In this document: positions 59,369 to 64,000 of the stretch, piece by piece
How the letters are laid out: each line of letters begins with the position of its first letter
Numbering within the stretch: the first letter of the stretch is position 1
DNA from: Zanthoxylum bungeanum
Lineage: Eukaryota > Streptophyta > Magnoliopsida > Sapindales > Rutaceae
NCBI GenBank assembly: GCA_019454045.1
Contig: SKCR01023792.1
Coordinates: forward strand, 1-64,000
DNA length: 64,000 nt
Direction of reading: 5' to 3'
Position numbers and translations under genes: made by a program
Notes under the pieces: generated by a model
What the model was told of the DNA's origin: nothing
The model's database searches: none
Seen by the model: only the letters and a program-made list of their open reading frames with translations

Positions 59369-61421
59369 TGTTGGACAATTATGACCCATAGCGTCACTAT
59401 TTGTATAGATCATGGTGTTGTTGTACAAATTAACTATGTGACAAAGGAGATTGCACTCTTATCATTTGTGATTAGATCACCTAGATGTATAAATGATGAG
59501 AGGTCCCTATGATTAGTTCCTGGATTGAGAATGATATGAGACAGTATCAGTCCACGAAGGATTAATCATTAAATATCCCTAGTCAGAGCATTGTCGAGAT
59601 TGGACATCGATAAATGCGTAAAAGACTAGTATTACACTTGTGCGCGTTGTGAGGGCACAACGGTATAGTTCTCATATATTTGGGTATAGGATACTCATGC
59701 AAGTGTAATAGGAGGTTGTGTTTTACCGATTGTACGGGAAACAGCTTCGCTCTGGCTAGATCCCTCGGAATTCCATTGGTAGTATGACTATGTGTCTATG
59801 GAAGTCTGAAATCAGGGTAGGTGTATTTGGTCTTAACCTGAGACTTGCACCGCTAATACTTGCGACAATCAATATACTTTGGTTGCGGTCGTCCAGGTCT
59901 TTAACAGGTTCTGTGTACGCCAATGCTGGGTATATTGAGAATCATAGTGTGTTGGTTGTGATGTCAAGACGGAAGTATCACTCCAGTCATAGTGGAGATG
60001 ATGGTTACGTAGGATACATAACTTGTTCTCTTATATGCTGCAGCTATCGGGATAAAATGACAAGGTCAGGTTTATCTGATTAAAGAGACTAGTTACCAGA
60101 CATCCGACATGTGCTTCGTATGGGGCAGACACAATTCCAGCCCCAGGCCTAGCACGTGATCATCTAATACTGGATCGACATACACAATACTACGTATACT
60201 ACGCCTGATATAGATCCTTTATTACTGTAAAGATATTTCCGGAGAATTGGGTAGGCATGGTGCTTTGCTAGAAGCCAACCTTGTCTTGTAAATCGGTAAA
60301 ACGTAGTACTTGGTACTTACGTGTTCGGATAGTCCGACAACCGAATTTACTGCCAACATATCCGGGGATCTCATTGGTCGCTTCCCAAAGATTCACCGAT
60401 GACGTATGACTCGCACTCTAAATTAATCTGGGATTAATTAGAAGAGAGAGAAAATTAATCTGGGATTAATTACAGAGATATTTTATCTGGGATAAAATAT
60501 CAATTAAAGAGAGAGAGCGATTAATTTGGAATTAATCAATTAAATTAATATATTTGATATATTAAACGAAATTAGATTTCGACGTGGAAGTAAAATTAGA
60601 TTTTAATTCGGGCGAACGAATTAATTTTGAATTAATTCGTTAGCGATGTGAATAGTAATTATGCTAGGCATGATTATTTAATTTAATTATATTTAATTAC
60701 ATCGTAATGGAAAATTCGTTAATTTGGAATTAGCGAACCCGAGCCCGGGATTATTTGCGAGCGCATTCGCATTTCGAATTCGAGTGCGGCACGCAAGTCA
60801 AATCAAGCGTCAAATCGCTAGTCGCTTCTAGCGTCACATCCTTCGTCAATCAAGTGATGAATGTCTTTCACTTTGAGTGATTGACGCAAGTCACTATTCA
60901 TGAGTGATGTGAATTGATGGAGGTTGATTGGCTTTAAATGTTTGACTTTTTTGAAAGCCAAATTCACATGAAATGAATTTGAAATTCAAATTAGTGTATT
61001 AGATACGCTTTAGCCATCAACCAAACATATATCTCTCTCACTTCTTCTCCTTTCTCTCCACACGCCCAAGGGGCTGAAAAAACTTTCTGGTTTGCTGTTA
61101 AAACCGAGAGCCAAATGGAAGCCAAGAGTCACGATTTTGTGGCAAAATCGGGATTGCTAGCACACTACGAAGTCATGCAAAGGTGATAGGGAAGTCCACC
61201 AATGAGCTTGGAATCGTTTGACGAAGCTTGGAGCTTGGATTCTTGAAGCTTGATGACCGAAAATGGGGACCGGTTGCAGCTCACTGCCGAGCAGAAAATG
61301 AATTTTTGTTGCTTGCTGCGTCGTTCAACCGATCGATGTAAGTATTCCGCGACTTTCTCGATTATATTCACACATGTTTTTATGCTTTTGATTCGATCCT
61401 TGGGACCGTAGAACTCCAACA
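59369..61421 (+). mobile_element. Cop1-G 5' LTR
   Basis: TGTTGGACAATTATG at 59369 to GAACTCCAACA at 61421, 2053 bp, plus strand, inserted in Cop1-F (candidate TSD GTCAG 59364-59368). Contains a 99-codon sense ORF (59784-60083) and the hairpin array (60415-60735). Confidence 0.88.
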
Positions 61422-61422
61422 A

Positions 61423-61434
61423 TGGTATCAGAGC
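61423..61434 (+). other. primer-binding site of Cop1-G
   Basis: TGGTATCAGAGC one base after the LTR, a perfect initiator-Met tRNA match and the only perfect one among the Cop1 copies seen. Confidence 0.9.
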
Positions 61435-63226
61435 GTTGTTAAAAGCATGTAACGAACTTAGGGTTAAAATTTGGGTAATTTTGCTTGGAGCATGATTTTG
61501 TCAAATTGAGTGTTTGGTTATGTTTATTTGATGTTAACTTAGAGTTATATATGACTAATTTGGAGAAAAATTAATTGGATCAACTTTCCCCAAATTTTTT
61601 ATCATGGCCGAATGGTACCCTAAAATTGTGGCTCTTAGAATTTTTTGATTTTGATTCATTGGATGACTTGATATCAATTGGGAATTGTTGATTTAATGTC
61701 GAATTGAATTAATTGGATTGAAATCAAATCGGACATAAAATTAACCCCATTGCCGAGAGTTAAAGCATGTGAAAATGGGTTTGATTTTTGATCAAAATGT
61801 GTTGGACACTAATTGATGTAATTGAGCATGATTAATTAGGCTAATTGGTGTTTTGGAAATGTTAATTTGGGTGATTAATTATGTAATACACTTTAGTTTA
61901 ATTAAATGTGAAATTGGATTTTGTAATTTAATTAAACTGGGCCTAATTTTGGAAATTGGACTTTGAATGTTGTTATTGGGCTAATTGGGCTTGGTTGTAC
62001 CAAGTTAGGTTTAAGCCAAATGGATTGGATCCAATTGGGCCCAAAACCATATCCATAAAGCCCAAATACGACTAATGGACCTTTAAAGTTTAATTGGGCC
62101 TAATGGGCCAAAAGTGATTTCTGGGCTTATGGGGTAACTCCCGGATTGGATTTTGGTTATTCGGTTTGACCCGAGTTGAACAAAAGTCCACGCCTCAAGA
62201 AATTAATTAAAAGCCCATTGGACTTTAATTAAATTGACGTTGGATGTTAATTGGGCTTTGAGACCCGTAACGATTAAATTTGGAATTTAAATCGTAAAAG
62301 GTTTATTAATAAAGTGTAGTATTTAATTTGGAATTAAATAGCGAATTAGAATTATAAAAAATTGAATTGGATTTAATTTTGTAGTTTAATTTAATTCGTG
62401 AATTCGTACTTTGAGTACTTATTCGCAAAACGAGTTTGACTCGAGCAAAATCAAATCGTTGTTTGAACATTGGATGATCACTAATTATCAGATTAATTAA
62501 TTTGATTAGATTGATTTATAACATGTTTGTGTGAATACATGGTTGAGATGCATGAATAATGTATATCGGATGGATATGAGATGGGTGAGACAATTTTAGA
62601 AATTGTTGTAATAAATTTGATATATTAATTAGACCTACGTGTCCAGCCTTATCACCTCCATAATCTTTGTATTTTCTTCTCACCTATTCCCCTCAATGTA
62701 AATGAGGTTTCTTTAGAAGTGTAGTGTAACAGGTAGAAGTAATACATGTGCTAGCGGGAGAGAGAAAGGGAGAGATTTGATCTAGGATCAATGTGTAAAG
62801 TATCCATCCGCATATCATTTTATTTATTATACGCGCTTTATTATATGTTTAGAATGCATGTTTAAGGGTGTATGATGATGAGACCTTAACAAAGATAATA
62901 AATTGGTTGCCAATTTGCACTCGAAAAACCCTCGCAAAATATTAAGCGTCTTTCATTCCATTGAGTGATTCTCACTCAAGATCCGAGACTGGCATTGGCT
63001 TGTTGGCCAAAGTCAAGGCCTTTGTCCGTCGAGGATGTGTTTGAATCACAAAGGCTTTGTTCCATATCAGTGTCTTGTCCAAGTTGTGGTTTGTTGGCCA
63101 AAGTCAAGACCACTTCTTGTCCATCGACATTGATTATGAAGCTTTCCATGGTCAATGGGTCGCGCTTAACTGGGTTCACTAAGTTTGTTGTGCCAAAGCC
63201 AAGGCTTAATTGATTCAGAGGAAAAA
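61435..63226 (+). mobile_element. Cop1-G leader, ending at an inverted junction
   Basis: Homologous to the Cop1-B leader (22603-24390), including the GTTGGCCAAAGTCAAG motif (63002-63017, 63097-63108). It stops before gag at the palindrome centre at 63227. No sense gene. Confidence 0.82.
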
Positions 63227-64000
63227 GTTTTTCCTCTGAATCAACTAAGCCTTGGCTTTGGCACAACAAACTTAGTGATCTCAGTTAAGCGCGACCCATT
63301 GACCATGGAAAGCTTCGTAATCAATGTCGATGGACAAGAAGTGGTCTTGACTTTGGCCAACAAACCACAACTTGGACAAGACACTGATATGGAACAAAGC
63401 CTTCGTGATTCAAACACATCCTCGACGGACAAATGCCTTGACTTTGGCCAAAAAGCCAATGCCAGTCTCGGATCTTGAGTGAGAATCACTCAATGGAAGG
63501 AAAGACGCTTAATATATTGCGAGGGTTTTTCGCGTGCAAATTGGCAACCACTTTATTATCTTTGTTAAGGTCTCATCATCATACACCCTTAAACATGAAT
63601 TCTAAACACATAATAAAGCACGTATAATAAATAATAATGATATGCGGATGGATACTTTACACATTGATCTTAGATCAAATCTCTCCATTTCTCTCTCCCG
63701 CTAGCACATGTATTACTTCTACCCGTTACACTACACTTCTAAAGAAACCTCATTTACATTGAGGGGAATAGGTGAGAAGAAAATACAAAGAATATGGAGG
63801 TGATAAGGCTGGACACGCAGGTTCAATTAATAAATCAAATTTATTACAACAATTTCTAAAATTGCCCCACCAATCTGATATACATTATTCATGCATCACA
63901 ACCATGTATTCACACAAGCATGTTATCAATCAATCTAATCAAATTAATTAATCTGATAATTAGTGATCATCCAATGTTCAAACAACGATTTGATTTTGCG
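62456..64000. repeat. large inverted repeat with almost no spacer
   Basis: 62456-63226 and 63228-64000 are reverse complements with few differences. At the centre GAGGAAAAA-G-TTTTTCCTC (63218-63236) has a one-base spacer. The right arm (63228-64000) is Cop1 leader on the minus strand, matching 34380-35180 of Cop1-A. The arms run to the window edge, so total size is unknown. Confidence 0.9.

Noticed and set aside
61423..61434. tRNA-like sequence
   Set aside because: It is the primer-binding site complementary to an initiator tRNA, not a tRNA gene.

Overview
This window comes from the nuclear genome of a flowering plant, probably a eudicot. It is AT-rich, has a spliced pentatricopeptide repeat (PPR) gene, and is full of plant-type LTR retrotransposons whose primer sites match the plant initiator-Met tRNA (TGGTATCAGAGC). 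I cannot name the species. The element labels (Cop1 to Cop3, LTR-H, Gyp-L) are mine, not database names.

Layout. 1-4423 is a mosaic of LTR pieces: a Ty1/copia integrase scrap, two LTR-H copies in opposite orientation, and a Ty3/gypsy-like remnant between them. 4424-7506 is a 3.1-kb gene island with two minus-strand host genes: a 135-residue membrane protein of unknown function and a two-exon, 461-residue PPR protein. From 7507 to the right edge everything I can explain is nested retrotransposon. Cop2 (minus) has a 3' LTR at 7507-11693, split by a Gyp-L solo LTR (7699-9911), and pol at 11694-13900. An LTR-H copy (from 13901) interrupts Cop2. Cop3 (minus, from 14612) interrupts that LTR-H copy. 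Cop3 pol is split twice. The first insert is Cop1-C (18617-50927), which holds Cop1-B (20626-42885), which holds Cop1-A (26110-38485), which holds an LTR-H solo LTR (30440-32854). The second insert is Cop1-E (from 51600), which holds Cop1-F (from 54642), which holds Cop1-G (from 59369). 5-bp target-site duplications (TSDs) confirm A (CGTAT), B (CTATG), C (ATGTA), the LTR-H solo in A (AATAG), Gyp-L (TCAGG) and, with one mismatch, the LTR-H copy beside the membrane gene.

The Cop1 family is the notable content. Nine LTRs of about 2 kb from six copies are present. Every copy whose reverse transcriptase can be read (A, B, C, E, F) lacks an intact YVDD catalytic box, the three readable protease sites (A, B, C) are all altered, and A and B share the same nonsense codon. 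The LTRs nevertheless keep sharp termini, primer sites and polypurine tracts, as expected for a non-autonomous family moved in trans. Cop2 and Cop3 keep YVDD. G runs head-on at 63227 into an inverted copy of its own leader.

The only likely working host genes are the two in the island. I found no tRNA or rRNA genes, no CRISPR array and no viral insertion outside the retrotransposon class.
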